64,000 nt of DNA from CAWBCR01 sp963787375 (GCA_963787375.1 CAWBCR010000011.1:1-64000), one strand, 5' to 3'; counted from the first letter of the stretch, positions 53,562-62,335 are shown. Notes: a model not told the origin generated them from the sequence alone. Translations and numbers: made by a program.

Positions 53562-54240
53562 CTAGCTGCTCTTGGGCAGCCGTGAGATGATCTTGGCAAC
53601 CAGGTTATTGAGCGGCATCGACTGGAGCCAGATCTTGCCCGGCCCGCTCAGCGTCGCCAGGAAGATGCCCTCGCCGCCGAACAGGACGTTGCTGACGCCT
53701 TTGACTGGCTCGATGTCATACGACACGCTCGCCTCAAACATCGCGATGTGGCCAGGGTTGATGCGAATTTTCTCGCCGGCGGCCAGATCCATCTCGATGG
53801 TTTCGCCGTCGACCTCAAAGAACGCCACGCCCGGCCCGGTGACTTTCTGAAGGATGAAGCCCTCGCCACCGAACAGGCCTACGCCCAGCCGCTTCTTGAA
53901 GTGTACGGCCAGTTGAACGCCCTGCTGGGCGCACATGAAGGCATCGCGCTGGGCAATGATCGACTGCCGGCAGCCAGGTCGCGCGCCACGATGGAGCCGG
54001 GCGCTTCAGGCGTGAAGGTGACGGTCGCCTGGTCGGAGCTGGCGGTGTAGGTCGTCAGGAACAGCGACTCGCCTGCCACAGCACGGCCCAGGCCACCCAG
54101 CAGCCCGCCCGGCATATTGGTCTTCATGTCGACGCTGCCCCGGTACCACGACATCCCGCCGATTTCAGTAAAGACGGAATCACCCTGCATGAGCAGCACA
54201 TCGAGCGCCTGCATCACGTTCCCGATATTCGGTATTTCAT
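53562..54240 (-). CDS. AIM24-family protein (two frameshifts)
   Basis: The family N-terminus MKYRISGNVMQALDVLLMQG begins at ATG 54240 (AAAGGAG upstream) but is broken at about 54219, where GGG should probably be GGGG. A second break near 53955 leads into AQQGVQLAVHFKKRLGVGLF. The rest is typical: GGMSWYRGSVDMKTNMPGGL, GGEGFILQKVTGPG, GHIAMFEASVSYDIEPVKGV, GGEGIFLATLSGPGKIWLQS. About 225 residues when joined; a beta-rich TRAP-like fold of unknown function. A terminator follows directly. Confidence 0.8.
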
Positions 54241-54308
54241 GGCTGGTTTGCTCCTTTAGGTCGGTTTCAAATCACTTTAACTGCGTGGGGATATTGCCTG
54301 TTAGCGTA

Positions 54309-55562
54309 TCATCGTTGCCGGATCGAGGCAACTGCCTCGACGTGGTAGGTCTGCGGGAACATGTCCACCGGCTGCACGTCTTCCAACGCATAGCCGTGCT
54401 GCGCCAGGCGGTGCGCGTCACGCGCCAGCGTGGCGGGGTCACAGCTCACATACACGATGAGCGGCGCGTCCAGCCGGGCCAATTCGTCGATCACCTCAGG
54501 CTCCAGGCCGGTGCGCGGCGGGTCGACCACGACAGCGTCGAACGGCCCGACCAGATCGAGCAGCACTTCCTCAACTGACCCTTCTACGAGCTCGATGTTG
54601 TCCAAGTCGGCCAGGTTCACGTCGGCGTCAGTGACAGCCGGCGGATAGCTTTCGACGCTGACCACCAGCCCGGCATGCTGCGCGATGAACGCCGTGAACA
54701 GCCCTACTCCGCTGTACAGGTCGAGGATCGTCTCGCCGCCGCGCAGGCTCAGGCGCTGCATGACCTGCTCAACCAGCACTGCCGCCATCGGCAGGTTGAC
54801 CTGGAAGAAGCCGCCCGCCGTCACGCGGAATGGGTGGTCGAGGACGCGGTACGTCACCTGCGGGCTGCCTATCAGGTTGACCGGCTCGTTGTCCTGAAGC
54901 AGCAGGTTCACCGATACCGGGATGTCGACTTCGATCTCCGGCGCTGCGTCGCCCGCCGTCTGGATGACCAGCATCCGGTCGGCAGGGTCGGACCCAACCT
55001 GCAGGCGCACCCGCTCGATCTCCGGTGCGTCAAGGTCGAGCACATCGAACAGTTCGGCCAGCGCCGGGTGGAGGATCTCGCAGCGCTCAATCGGCACCAG
55101 GCGGCGGTTGTCGTCGCTGTAGAAGGCCATCTGCCCATCGCCGTCCAGCGTGAACGTCGCGCGCGTGCGGTAGCCCAGCGGCTCAGGGCTGGGGAGGGTG
55201 GGATGCACCAGCGGCGCATCAAAGTGGCCGATCCGCTCAAGCTGGTCGCGCACGACGGCCTGCTTCAACACAAGCTGGCGCTGGTAGGCAATGTGCTGCC
55301 AGTGGCAGCCGCCGCACAGGCCGGGCCCGAAGTGCCGGCATGGCGCTTCGACGCGATCGGGCGAGACGCTCAACACTTCGACCATCTCGGCGCGGGCGTA
55401 CTTCTTGCGGTCATCGACGATCCGCGCGCGGACGCGCTCGCCGGGCAGCGTGTAGGGCACAAATACGACCCGCCCCTCATGCCGACCCAGCCCCAGCCCG
55501 CCGTGCGCCATGTCGGTGATATCTATCTCAAATGTGTCGTCACTCACGGGCGCTCCTGCCAT
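54309..55562 (-). CDS. 23S rRNA (uracil-5-)-methyltransferase (RlmD/RumA family)
   Basis: 417 residues from MAGAPVSDDTFEIDITDMAH. N-terminal TRAM domain; an iron-sulfur cluster motif CRHFGPGLCGGC plus a later Cys (IERCEIL); SAM-binding LDLYSGVGLFTAFIA; VVVDPPRTGLEPEVIDEL; catalytic Cys in VYVSCDPATLARDA and Glu near VEAVASI. Makes m5U in 23S rRNA; whether RlmD- or RlmC-like specificity applies is not determinable. Confidence 0.9.
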   Translation of the reverse strand: MAGAPVSDDTFEIDITDMAHGGLGLGRHEGRVVFVPYTLPGERVRARIVDDRKKYARAEMVEVLSVSPDRVEAPCRHFGPGLCGGCHWQHIAYQRQLVLKQAVVRDQLERIGHFDAPLVHPTLPSPEPLGYRTRATFTLDGDGQMAFYSDDNRRLVPIERCEILHPALAELFDVLDLDAPEIERVRLQVGSDPADRMLVIQTAGDAAPEIEVDIPVSVNLLLQDNEPVNLIGSPQVTYRVLDHPFRVTAGGFFQVNLPMAAVLVEQVMQRLSLRGGETILDLYSGVGLFTAFIAQHAGLVVSVESYPPAVTDADVNLADLDNIELVEGSVEEVLLDLVGPFDAVVVDPPRTGLEPEVIDELARLDAPLIVYVSCDPATLARDAHRLAQHGYALEDVQPVDMFPQTYHVEAVASIRQR

Positions 55563-55699
55563 TTCACTACGGTGCTCGCGCAAGAGTGTAGCACACGCGG
55601 CCCTCTCGCGGCGAGGCGTACCTTGATCCATTGGCGGGAGCTATGATACTATCAGCCTGAGCAACGGAGGCATGCGCCTCAAGCCATCGGAGAATGCTC

Positions 55700-56647
55700 A
55701 TGGCCAACTCGCCCAACGCCATCATCCCCGGCTCACGCAGCGGTGACCTGCTCGACCAGGCCGTCGACACCTACCTGGCGGGCCTCGCGCCCAACACCCG
55801 CCGCGCCTACGAGAGCCGCCTCAACGCCTTTCTCGACTGGCGCAACGGGCAGCCACCGGGCGCGCTGGTGACACACCTCAAGCAGTACGTCGCCTATCTC
55901 CAGGACGAACAGGACCTCGCACCACGCTCGGTGCAGGCCCACGTCAACACCATCAAAGGCATGCTGCGCACCGCCGCCGCGATCCAGCCCGAGCTGTCCG
56001 CCGGGCTGCCACAGCTTGAACTGGTCAAGCCGCCCCGCGTGCGCGGCGAGGTGCAGGGCAGGCGGCTCACCGCGGCCCAGGCCCGCACGCTGCTGCTCAC
56101 GCCCGGCATGGAAAGCGTCAAGGGGCTGCGTGATTCGGCTATCCTGGGCCTGCTGCTGATCCTCGGCCTGCGCCGCTCCGAAGTCTGCAACCTGACATGG
56201 GGGCATATCACCGACCTCGACGGGCACAAGGTTATCGCCAACCTCAAGGGCAAGCATGGGCGCATCCGAACGCTCAAAATGCCCGTCTGGCTGTGGCGGG
56301 CAGTGATGGCCTGGGGCCAGGCTTCCGGCCTCGACATCGCCAACCCGGAGCAGCGGGTTTTCGTGCCCATCACCAAAGATGGCAAGGTTCTGCGCTACCG
56401 GCACGGCCTGACGCCCCACGCCATCTACAAGCTCGTCAACTATTACACCCGGCTGACTGGCTTGCCGCCGGTCAAGCCGCACGACCTGCGCCGCACGGCG
56501 GCGCTGCTGTCGCGGCGGGGTGGGGCGAGCATCGAGCAGGTGCAGCTGATGCTGGGCCACGCCAGCCCGCAGACGACCAGCAACTACATCGGTGAAACGC
56601 TCGACCTCGACGACAACGCAGTCGACTACAACCCGCTGCATCTTTAG
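55700..56647 (+). CDS. Tyrosine recombinase (XerC/D-like integrase)
   Basis: 315 residues from ATG 55700 (GGAG seven bases upstream). N-terminal SAM-like core-binding domain (LAPNTRRAYESRLNAFLDWR). The catalytic residues are visible: Arg in LGLRRSEVCNLTWGHI, Lys in KGKHGRIRTLKM, His-x-x-Arg in KPHDLRRTAALLS, His in MLGHASPQTTSNYIGE and Tyr in NYIG. Either chromosomal Xer or an orphan integrase; no element genes flank it except the AT-rich pilin patch 300 bases further on. Followed by a DUF951 gene after 14 bases. Confidence 0.88.
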   Translation: MANSPNAIIPGSRSGDLLDQAVDTYLAGLAPNTRRAYESRLNAFLDWRNGQPPGALVTHLKQYVAYLQDEQDLAPRSVQAHVNTIKGMLRTAAAIQPELSAGLPQLELVKPPRVRGEVQGRRLTAAQARTLLLTPGMESVKGLRDSAILGLLLILGLRRSEVCNLTWGHITDLDGHKVIANLKGKHGRIRTLKMPVWLWRAVMAWGQASGLDIANPEQRVFVPITKDGKVLRYRHGLTPHAIYKLVNYYTRLTGLPPVKPHDLRRTAALLSRRGGASIEQVQLMLGHASPQTTSNYIGETLDLDDNAVDYNPLHL

Positions 56648-56661
56648 GCTGTGAGGCACCC

Positions 56662-56880
56662 ATGCCGCTCGACCTGCAACCCGGCGATCTGCTGACGCTG
56701 AAGAAGCCACATGCCTGCGGCGCGAACGCCTGGCGCGTGTACCGCATCGGCGCTGATATTGGCCTGAAGTGCGACGCCTGCGGGCGGATGGTCATGCTGC
56801 CGCGCAGCAAGCTGGAGCGGCGCGTTAAGCTCATCCAGCGCGGCGGCGAGACCATCAAGCCGGCCAGCAGCCACACATAG
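56662..56880 (+). CDS. DUF951-family small zinc-ribbon-like protein
   Basis: 72 residues: GDLLTLKKPHACGANAWRVY, IGADIGLKCDACGRMVMLPR, SKLERRVKLIQRG, the canonical DUF951 pattern with Cys residues that could bind zinc. Length matches the family (about 65-75). Function unknown; widely conserved in Firmicutes and Chloroflexota. Probably cotranscribed with the recombinase and ended by the terminator immediately after its stop. Confidence 0.88.
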   Translation: MPLDLQPGDLLTLKKPHACGANAWRVYRIGADIGLKCDACGRMVMLPRSKLERRVKLIQRGGETIKPASSHT

Positions 56881-56908
56881 AAAGACCCCGGCGAGTGCCG
56901 GGGTCTTT
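56881..56908. terminator. Bidirectional terminator
   Basis: AAAGACCCCGGC / GCCGGGGTCTTT, 12 pairs with a GAGT loop, between convergent DUF951 and Flp pilin genes. The A/T ends supply a T tract on both strands. Confidence 0.85.
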
Positions 56909-56934
56909 CGAAGAAAATGAGGTCGGGGTTTGGA

Positions 56935-57084
56935 TTATATGCCGTTGATAATGCTTGAGAAGACGTTACCGATTGCTGGGCCAAGCCACAACACTGCGAG
57001 AATGGATACAACTGCGACAAGGACGAGTATGAGTGCATACTCTACCAAGCCCTGCCCATTCTCTGGATGGGGTTTGAATAACAT
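56935..57084 (-). CDS. Flp/Fap-type pilin, second copy
   Basis: 49 residues from ATG 57084, GGGAG eight bases upstream. N-terminus MLFKPHPENGQGLVEYAL, then a hydrophobic helix and the tail GPAIGNVFSSIINGI. It matches the pilin at 36.2 kb in the Gly-Gln-Gly-Leu-Val-Glu-Tyr processing region and the GPAIGNVFS tail, but with more A/T-rich codons. Promoter region AT-rich with TATAAAAT-type boxes on the minus strand. No assembly genes nearby. Confidence 0.85.
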   Translation of the reverse strand: MLFKPHPENGQGLVEYALILVLVAVVSILAVLWLGPAIGNVFSSIINGI

Positions 57085-57342
57085 GATGATAACTCCCTTC
57101 CAGATTACGAATACCCTATTTTATATCACTTTCTTCTCCAAGTGAGAATTTCTATCATTTTTGTTACCCCGACATCTCCCTATTTTATATACCAAGTCGC
57201 GCAAAAAGCGCATAGGGTATCGGTACTCCTCAAATTACTTAATCCATACATTGACAAAATAAATATCAAAACCTATAATATCAATCAACATGCCATGAAG
57301 ATGCAGATCAGTGGCGTTATGCCATTGTCAAAGGATTGGCCT
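57085..57342. other. AT-rich intergenic region between pilin and DUF2089 genes
   Basis: Conspicuously AT-rich for this GC-rich window. It contains the consensus promoter at 57251-57279, a GCGC-AAAAA-GCGC hairpin, and two direct copies of CCCTATTTTATAT (about 57114 and 57178), each giving a TATAAAAT box toward the pilin gene. No gene seen. Confidence 0.6.
57251..57279 (+). promoter_or_regulatory. Perfect consensus promoter for the DUF2089 operon
   Basis: TTGACA (57251-57256), exactly 17 bases, TATAAT (57274-57279). Both boxes match consensus at all positions, suggesting strong expression unless repressed. Confidence 0.85.
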
Positions 57343-57732
57343 ATGTATTCGATGCCCGGCCATTGCCCAGTTTGCGGCAGCAACCTGGATGTCGTCAAGC
57401 TCCACTGCCGACAGTGCGACACGACCATCGAGGGGCATTTTGAGATGGGCAGCCTCTCGAATCTCAACACAGAACAGCTCCGGTTTGTCGAGACCTTCCT
57501 TCGCTGCGAGGGGACGATCAAGCGCGTCGAGAAGGAGCTCGGCATCTCCTATCCCACGGTCCGCGCCCGCCTCAAAGAGGTTATCCGCGCGATGGGCTTC
57601 GAGGTCATCAGCGATTACGCCGAGGAGCCCGCCAGCGAGCTATCCGAAGATGCACGCAGCGCCATCCTCGATCAACTCTACAGCGGTGAGATTACGTCAG
57701 AAGAGGCGCTGGCGCAACTGCGCGGCGAGTAA
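57343..57732 (+). CDS. DUF2089-family regulator
   Basis: 129 residues from ATG 57343 (MYSMPGHCPVCGS), AAAGGA seven bases upstream; earlier in-frame ATGs lack sites. N-terminal zinc ribbon (CPVCG, then LHCRQCDTTIEGHF) and an HTH-like region (FLRCEGTIKRVEKELGISYP, TVRARLKEVIRAMGF) typical of DUF2089. The C-terminal SHOCT-like helix pair (LDQLYSGEITSEEALAQLRG) resembles the same element in the downstream genes. A likely DNA-binding regulator, first gene of an operon with the DUF4097 protein, and possibly autoregulating the consensus promoter. Confidence 0.85.
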   Translation: MYSMPGHCPVCGSNLDVVKLHCRQCDTTIEGHFEMGSLSNLNTEQLRFVETFLRCEGTIKRVEKELGISYPTVRARLKEVIRAMGFEVISDYAEEPASELSEDARSAILDQLYSGEITSEEALAQLRGE

Positions 57733-57742
57733 GGAGGCCGGC

Positions 57743-58897
57743 ATGGCAACTGAGAAACTGAACCTGGGGATATCCCCCTACCTCGTGATCATCTGCCGTG
57801 GCGACCTTGACATTCGTGGTGTGGACCGTGACGACACACGCGTCCAATCCGATTCGGGTGAAACGGAGATCCGCGCCACCGAGAACCGTGCCGAGATTGA
57901 CTGCCGCAGCGATTGCGCGATCAAGATGCCGCACAATGGCAGCGTTGAAGCGACCGAAGTCAGGGGCGACCTGCGCGTCAAAGAGGTCAGCGGGCAGATC
58001 GCCGCGAACGAGGTCGGAGGCTCGCTGTACGTACGCGAGTTCAGCACGCTGGCAGTCGGCAACGTCCTCAGCGAGGCGCGCGTGCACGAATTGAGCGGGG
58101 CTGTCACGCTGGGCAGTGTGCAGGGCTGCGTTACCCTGCGGGAGATTGGGGGGCCGGTCACCATCGACGAGGTGCGAGGCGATCTGCTGGCGCGTGACGT
58201 GCCCCACGGCCTGACCGTTGGCACAGTCAATGGCAACCTGGCGCTGCGCACCGATTTCAACCTGGGGACCACATCGCGCTTCCAGGTAGACGGATCAGCC
58301 TCGGTGCGGGTTGGGGCCAATGCGAGCGTCCGGCTCATCGTATCTGCAGGGGGTAGCCTATCCATCCCCCGATACATGGAGAGCATCGCCGAGGGCGATT
58401 ACCAGGTCATCACATTCGGTAGCGGTGAGGCTAGCGTCCAGATCGACGCCGGCGGCAGCCTGTCGATCAAGCAGAGCGGCGATTATGACTTAGACGACGA
58501 CGCAGCGTTCGCCTACACGTTTGCCGCCGCCACCGATCTCAGCGAGAACCTGGCCGACCTGAGCGAGGAGCTTGATGCACAGACGGCGGTGATTCAGGCC
58601 AAAGCCGCCGATATTTCAGAGCGCGTGCGGCGGCAGGTCGAGCAGCGCCTGAGCGTCGCCCGGCGGCAGGTCGAGGCGGCCCAGCGCCGGGTCGAGCGGG
58701 AGGTCGAGCGCGGCACGCGCGGGCCCGGCAGCGGGCGGCTGTCGATAGACGTGAATTTTGGCAGGCCAAAGGCGGCACCCAGAGAGCCGATCTCCGAAGA
58801 AGAGCGGGTTGCCATCCTCAAGATGCTCGAAGAGGGCAAGATAAGCGTCGAAGACGCGCAGAGACTGCTGGCTGCCTTAGAGGGCTCCGGCGAGTAA
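57743..58897 (+). CDS. DUF4097 beta-helix-like protein with SHOCT-like C-terminus
   Basis: 384 residues from ATG 57743, AAGGAGG upstream. Repeating short beta turns (GDLDIRGVDRDDTRV, GDLRVKEVSGQIAANEVGGS, GCVTLREIGGPVTIDEVRGD) make a DUF4097/adhesin-type parallel beta structure, about 1-260. A coiled coil follows (RQVEQRLSVARRQVEAAQRR), then a final SHOCT-like hairpin (ILKMLEEGKISVEDAQRLLA). No signal peptide. Related to YvlB/LiaX-type envelope stress proteins. Ten bases after DUF2089. Confidence 0.8.
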   Translation: MATEKLNLGISPYLVIICRGDLDIRGVDRDDTRVQSDSGETEIRATENRAEIDCRSDCAIKMPHNGSVEATEVRGDLRVKEVSGQIAANEVGGSLYVREFSTLAVGNVLSEARVHELSGAVTLGSVQGCVTLREIGGPVTIDEVRGDLLARDVPHGLTVGTVNGNLALRTDFNLGTTSRFQVDGSASVRVGANASVRLIVSAGGSLSIPRYMESIAEGDYQVITFGSGEASVQIDAGGSLSIKQSGDYDLDDDAAFAYTFAAATDLSENLADLSEELDAQTAVIQAKAADISERVRRQVEQRLSVARRQVEAAQRRVEREVERGTRGPGSGRLSIDVNFGRPKAAPREPISEEERVAILKMLEEGKISVEDAQRLLAALEGSGE

Positions 58898-58903
58898 CCT
58901 GCG

Positions 58904-59926
58904 ATGGCAGCCGCACTGTATCGTCCACGCGCATCTTCGGATGGCAGCGGCCTCCAGCCGACCAGCCTCCCGCGTGACCTGTACCAGATCGCAGAGCTAA
59001 TCGAGCTGTGCTTCAGCAGCCGCCTTGACGACAGCGGGCGCTCGGCCATCCGCGAGATGAAGGCCGTTGCCCAGTTGGGGCCGTTGCTGTGGTTGCTGTC
59101 GTTGTTCGGCTCGACCGACCTGGGGCTGGGCAGAGGGTTTGTGTGGCGCGTCGGCCAGCAGGTAGTGGGCAACGTCAGCGTGTACCGGGCCGGGAAGCAT
59201 CCCTGGCTGGGTCGTGGGGCGCTGATCGCCAACGTGGCGGTTCATCCCGATTACCGGCGGCAGGGGATCGCGCACCACCTGATGGAGTCGGCGCTCGCCC
59301 TGGCCTTCCGGCAGGGCGCTCACTGGGTAGACCTGCAGGTTGAAGCGGACAACAGCACCGCGCTGGGATTGTACGACGACCTGGGGTTCATGCGTTACGA
59401 AACGCTCAACCACTGGCAGACCAACGGTTACTATGCCAGCGCCCTGCCCGTAGCGGATGGCCCGTGGCAGGTGCGCCCGCGACAGACGGGCGAGATCAAC
59501 GCCGAAGCCGATCTGATCTACAAACGCGCCCGGCTGGGGGCCATGGCCTGGACGCGCACCATCGAGCGTGCCGACCTCGGCGAAACCACGCTGAGCATGT
59601 TAAACGTGCTGGCGGGCGGCGGCTACAAAGAGCACCTGGTACAGCCCAGCCTTGTACAGCATGGGCGTCTCGACGGCGCGCTGTGGATCGAGGTCAACGG
59701 CTGGCGGCAGACCCGCCTGACGCTGTTCCTGGACCCATCGTTGCACGCCCCGGCAGCGCGGCAGGCGCTGCTGCTGGACGCGCTGCGGCGGCCCGGTTAT
59801 GAAGGCCGCACGCTGCGGGTCGAGATGGATGCCGGCGATCCGGCGGTCGAAGAGGTGCTGCAGGCAGCCGGGTTCCGCCATGTGCGCAGTCTGGTGCAGA
59901 TGAGAATACTGGCCGGCGCGGCGTAG
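58904..59926 (+). CDS. GNAT-family N-acetyltransferase
   Basis: 340 residues. The first GNAT domain (about 20-175) contains ALIANVAVHPDYRRQGIAHH (acetyl-CoA motif A) and GLYDDLGFMRYETLNHWQ. The second half (about 190-340) looks like a degenerate GNAT repeat (LRVEMDAGDPAVEEVLQAAG, then FRHVRSLVQMRIL). Substrate unknown. It starts seven bases after the DUF4097 gene and is followed by the SHOCT-like gene, so it belongs to the same operon. Confidence 0.85.
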   Translation: MAAALYRPRASSDGSGLQPTSLPRDLYQIAELIELCFSSRLDDSGRSAIREMKAVAQLGPLLWLLSLFGSTDLGLGRGFVWRVGQQVVGNVSVYRAGKHPWLGRGALIANVAVHPDYRRQGIAHHLMESALALAFRQGAHWVDLQVEADNSTALGLYDDLGFMRYETLNHWQTNGYYASALPVADGPWQVRPRQTGEINAEADLIYKRARLGAMAWTRTIERADLGETTLSMLNVLAGGGYKEHLVQPSLVQHGRLDGALWIEVNGWRQTRLTLFLDPSLHAPAARQALLLDALRRPGYEGRTLRVEMDAGDPAVEEVLQAAGFRHVRSLVQMRILAGAA

Positions 59927-59975
59927 GGGTTTCGCGTCGCAAAGCCGGTTCACCACTCGCAGGAGGTTATGCTAT

Positions 59976-60359
59976 ATGTCTACTGCCGAAGAACGGCTCA
60001 AAATCCTCAATATGGTGTCTGAAGGAAAGATCAGCGCGGAAGAGGGCGCACAACTGCTCAAGGCGCTGCAAAACGCCGCAAGCAAGCCGCAGTCGTCGTC
60101 GGCGGCCAGCGTCGGTGGAGAGCCGCACTTTCTGCGCGTGCGCGTCACCAGCATCGATTCGGGCCGCGTGCGGGCCAACATTAACATCCCGATGAGCCTG
60201 CTAAACGTCGGGCTGCGCATGGGGGCGCGCTTCGCGCCCGACCTCGAAGGGGTCGATTTTGAAGAGGTGATGGACGCCATCAACAGCGGCATGCGCGGCA
60301 AGGTCATCGACGTGGAAGACACCGAGGAGAACGAGCGAGTCGAAATCTTCGTCGAGTAG
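59976..60359 (+). CDS. SHOCT-like domain protein
   Basis: 127 residues, CAGGAGG upstream. N-terminal helical pair EERLKILNMVSEGKISAEEG, AQLLKALQN is the same element found at the ends of the two upstream genes (DUF2089 and DUF4097). The C-terminal part (LRVRVTSIDSGRVRANINIP, GVDFEEVMDAINSGMRGKVI) matches the small companion proteins of YvlB/LiaX operons. Probably oligomerises with the DUF4097 protein through the shared helices (inference). Last gene of the operon. Confidence 0.78.
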   Translation: MSTAEERLKILNMVSEGKISAEEGAQLLKALQNAASKPQSSSAASVGGEPHFLRVRVTSIDSGRVRANINIPMSLLNVGLRMGARFAPDLEGVDFEEVMDAINSGMRGKVIDVEDTEENERVEIFVE

Positions 60360-60379
60360 GGGACGGGCCATCCCTGTAC

Positions 60380-61222
60380 TCAGCGGCGCATCCGTCGCAG
60401 TGGCGACAGCGCCACCAGCGCCAGCAGGACAATCAGCGCGAAGACCGTCGCGTAGCCCAGCGCAATGCCGATCGGCAGCATGATCCGCCCGGCGCCGCTC
60501 TGAGCAGACGCCAGGACCACCTGGGAATCGCCAAACACCTGCAGCAGCGCAAAAACCGGGAGCAGGATCACCAGCAGGCCAACCAGCACTGGGAAGAACA
60601 GCTTGAAATCCTCCGCGCTGGGCGCTGCGCCCATGCCCAGCGACGCCCCCACATACACTGCGAGGTACGTGCGCCAGTCGGCCCACTGAAGCTGCGTTAA
60701 GCCCACCCACAGGGTGTTCGTATATGCGCCCAGCATGCCAAGCGCGGCGCGCCCCAGACCGCCAGCTTCGATGTCGGCCAGGCTCAGCGTCAGGGCGGCA
60801 GGGCGCAGCACGAAGCCGGGCAGCAGCAGCGCCAGCGCCAGCCACGCCGCCAGCGAACAGCCGAAGAACGGCGCGACAGACGACACCAGCCGCGAGAAAG
60901 CCGACGGGTTGCGCGCCGGGACGACCACGCCCGTCGCGCCGCCGTACTCCGGCAGCCCGCGCGGCGCGAACAGTACGATGCGGTGCACGCCTGCGCCGGT
61001 CACGATGAAGGCGATAGCGTGGCTCAGCTCATGGATCGGCACGCCTACCAGCGCCAGCGCCGTCCATAACCCGCGCCCAAACGTGCGCCCGGTGAAGGTC
61101 CACAGCGCCCTGCTGACGGCATACAGGATCAGCAACTGGATCAGCAGTGGGAAGAACAGGGCCAGCGTGAACAGCGCTTCGATCTTGAGGGTAGTGAGCA
61201 GACTCATCGATTCTGTATCCAA
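60380..61222 (-). CDS. M50-like membrane metalloprotease-type protein
   Basis: 280 residues, about six membrane helices. A zinc-binding HExxH (VGVPIHELSHAIAFIVTG) lies in the second helix, followed by a long hydrophobic body. The usual distal Asp motif of site-2 proteases is not obvious, so catalytic activity is uncertain. C-terminus basic (SPLRRMRR). Convergent with the SHOCT-like gene. Confidence 0.7.
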   Translation of the reverse strand: MDTESMSLLTTLKIEALFTLALFFPLLIQLLILYAVSRALWTFTGRTFGRGLWTALALVGVPIHELSHAIAFIVTGAGVHRIVLFAPRGLPEYGGATGVVVPARNPSAFSRLVSSVAPFFGCSLAAWLALALLLPGFVLRPAALTLSLADIEAGGLGRAALGMLGAYTNTLWVGLTQLQWADWRTYLAVYVGASLGMGAAPSAEDFKLFFPVLVGLLVILLPVFALLQVFGDSQVVLASAQSGAGRIMLPIGIALGYATVFALIVLLALVALSPLRRMRR

Positions 61223-61317
61223 TCCAGAACACGCGGTTATCGGCGGGCGACTGTAACTGTAGGGGCATTGGGAGCGCCTGTCAACAGCCAGGATTGGCGT
61301 CCCCCTATTTTCTGGGC

Positions 61318-61347
61318 TGGACGCGCTGCGGCGTTCAGTTATATAAT
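61318..61347 (+). promoter_or_regulatory. Promoter of the SPFH gene
   Basis: TGGACG (61318-61323), 18-base spacer, perfect TATAAT (61342-61347). A TTGATG/CATCAA inverted repeat lies just after it. Confidence 0.5.
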
Positions 61348-61437
61348 GTTGATGACATCAGCATCAAATAAGATGGCAGCCCTCCAATAACTGGAAGTTG
61401 TCTTCGTCTGGTTAAACCTGAAAGGAAGTGAGACCGA

Positions 61438-62244
61438 ATGACACAAGCAGTAGGTACAATACTCTGTCTGGTGGTTGGTCTGATCGTCGTCGCAGTGGCG
61501 TTGATCGGCTCGGCAGTGCGGATTGTGCAGGAATATGAGCGGGGCGTCATCTTCAGGCTGGGGCGTCTCGTCGGCGCGAAAGGGCCCGGCCTGTTCTTCC
61601 TGATCCCCATCATCGACCGCATGGTCAAGATCGACCTGCGCACGATCACGCTCGAGGTGCCAACGCAGGAAGCGATCACCAACGACAACGTGACGGTCAA
61701 AGTGACCGCTGTAGCCTATTTCCGCGTGATCGACCCGCAATTCGCCGTGGTCCAGGTTGAGGACTACCGCCGCGCCACATACCAGATCGCGCAGACCAGC
61801 CTGCGCAGCGTCATCGGCGAGGCCGAGCTGGACGAGCTGCTGGCACACCGCGAGCGGATCAACGACAAGCTGGCCAAGATCATCGACGAGGCCACTGAGC
61901 CATGGGGCGTCAAGGTCAGCCTGGTCGAAGTGAAAGACGTCGAGATGCCGCCTACGATGCAGCGCGCGATGGCCCGCCAGGCAGAAGCTGAGCGCGAGAA
62001 GCGCGCCAAGATCATCAACGCCGAGGGCGAGTTCCAGGCTGCTCAGCAGCTCCGCGAGGCCGCCACGACGATGTCTTCCGAGCCAATGGCGCTTCAACTA
62101 CGCTTCCTGCAAACGCTGGTGGAGATCTCGGCGGAGAAGAACAGCACGATTATCTTCCCCGTGCCTATTGACATCATCTCCGCCTTCACCGGTATGGCAC
62201 AAGACATCGCCAAGCTGGCCGCAAACCAGGACAAGGGGAAGTAG
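61438..62244 (+). CDS. SPFH/band 7 (slipin, stomatin-like) protein
   Basis: 268 residues. One N-terminal membrane helix (ILCLVVGLIVVAVALIGSAV), then the band 7 domain: VQEYERGVIFRLGRLVGAKG, PGLFFLIPIIDRMVKIDLRT, VTVKVTAVAYFRVIDPQFAV, a helical stretch (AEREKRAKIINAEGEFQAAQ) and a hydrophobic end (IIFPVPIDIISAF). Organises membrane microdomains. Often paired with a NfeD-type protease, none seen here. A terminator follows. Confidence 0.93.
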   Translation: MTQAVGTILCLVVGLIVVAVALIGSAVRIVQEYERGVIFRLGRLVGAKGPGLFFLIPIIDRMVKIDLRTITLEVPTQEAITNDNVTVKVTAVAYFRVIDPQFAVVQVEDYRRATYQIAQTSLRSVIGEAELDELLAHRERINDKLAKIIDEATEPWGVKVSLVEVKDVEMPPTMQRAMARQAEAEREKRAKIINAEGEFQAAQQLREAATTMSSEPMALQLRFLQTLVEISAEKNSTIIFPVPIDIISAFTGMAQDIAKLAANQDKGK

Positions 62245-62278
62245 CGGTTAGCGATTAGCTGGTAGCTAAGTTGCATAG

Positions 62279-62314
62279 AAGAGGGACTTCCCGGTTGGGG
62301 GGTCCCTCTTTTCG
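62279..62314 (+). terminator. Terminator after the SPFH gene
   Basis: AGAGGGAC (62280-62287) pairs with GTCCCTCT (62302-62309), followed by TTTTC. Confidence 0.7.
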
Positions 62315-62335
62315 TTGGCACATCCGAGCCAATCG

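Noticed and set aside
54675..55646. 323-codon + strand open frame opposite the RlmD-like gene
   Set aside because: Antisense shadow with biased composition and no motif.
55700..56647. Tyrosine recombinase as the integrase of the tRNA-Lys element
   Set aside because: More than 51 kb away with conserved housekeeping genes between; more likely Xer or unrelated.
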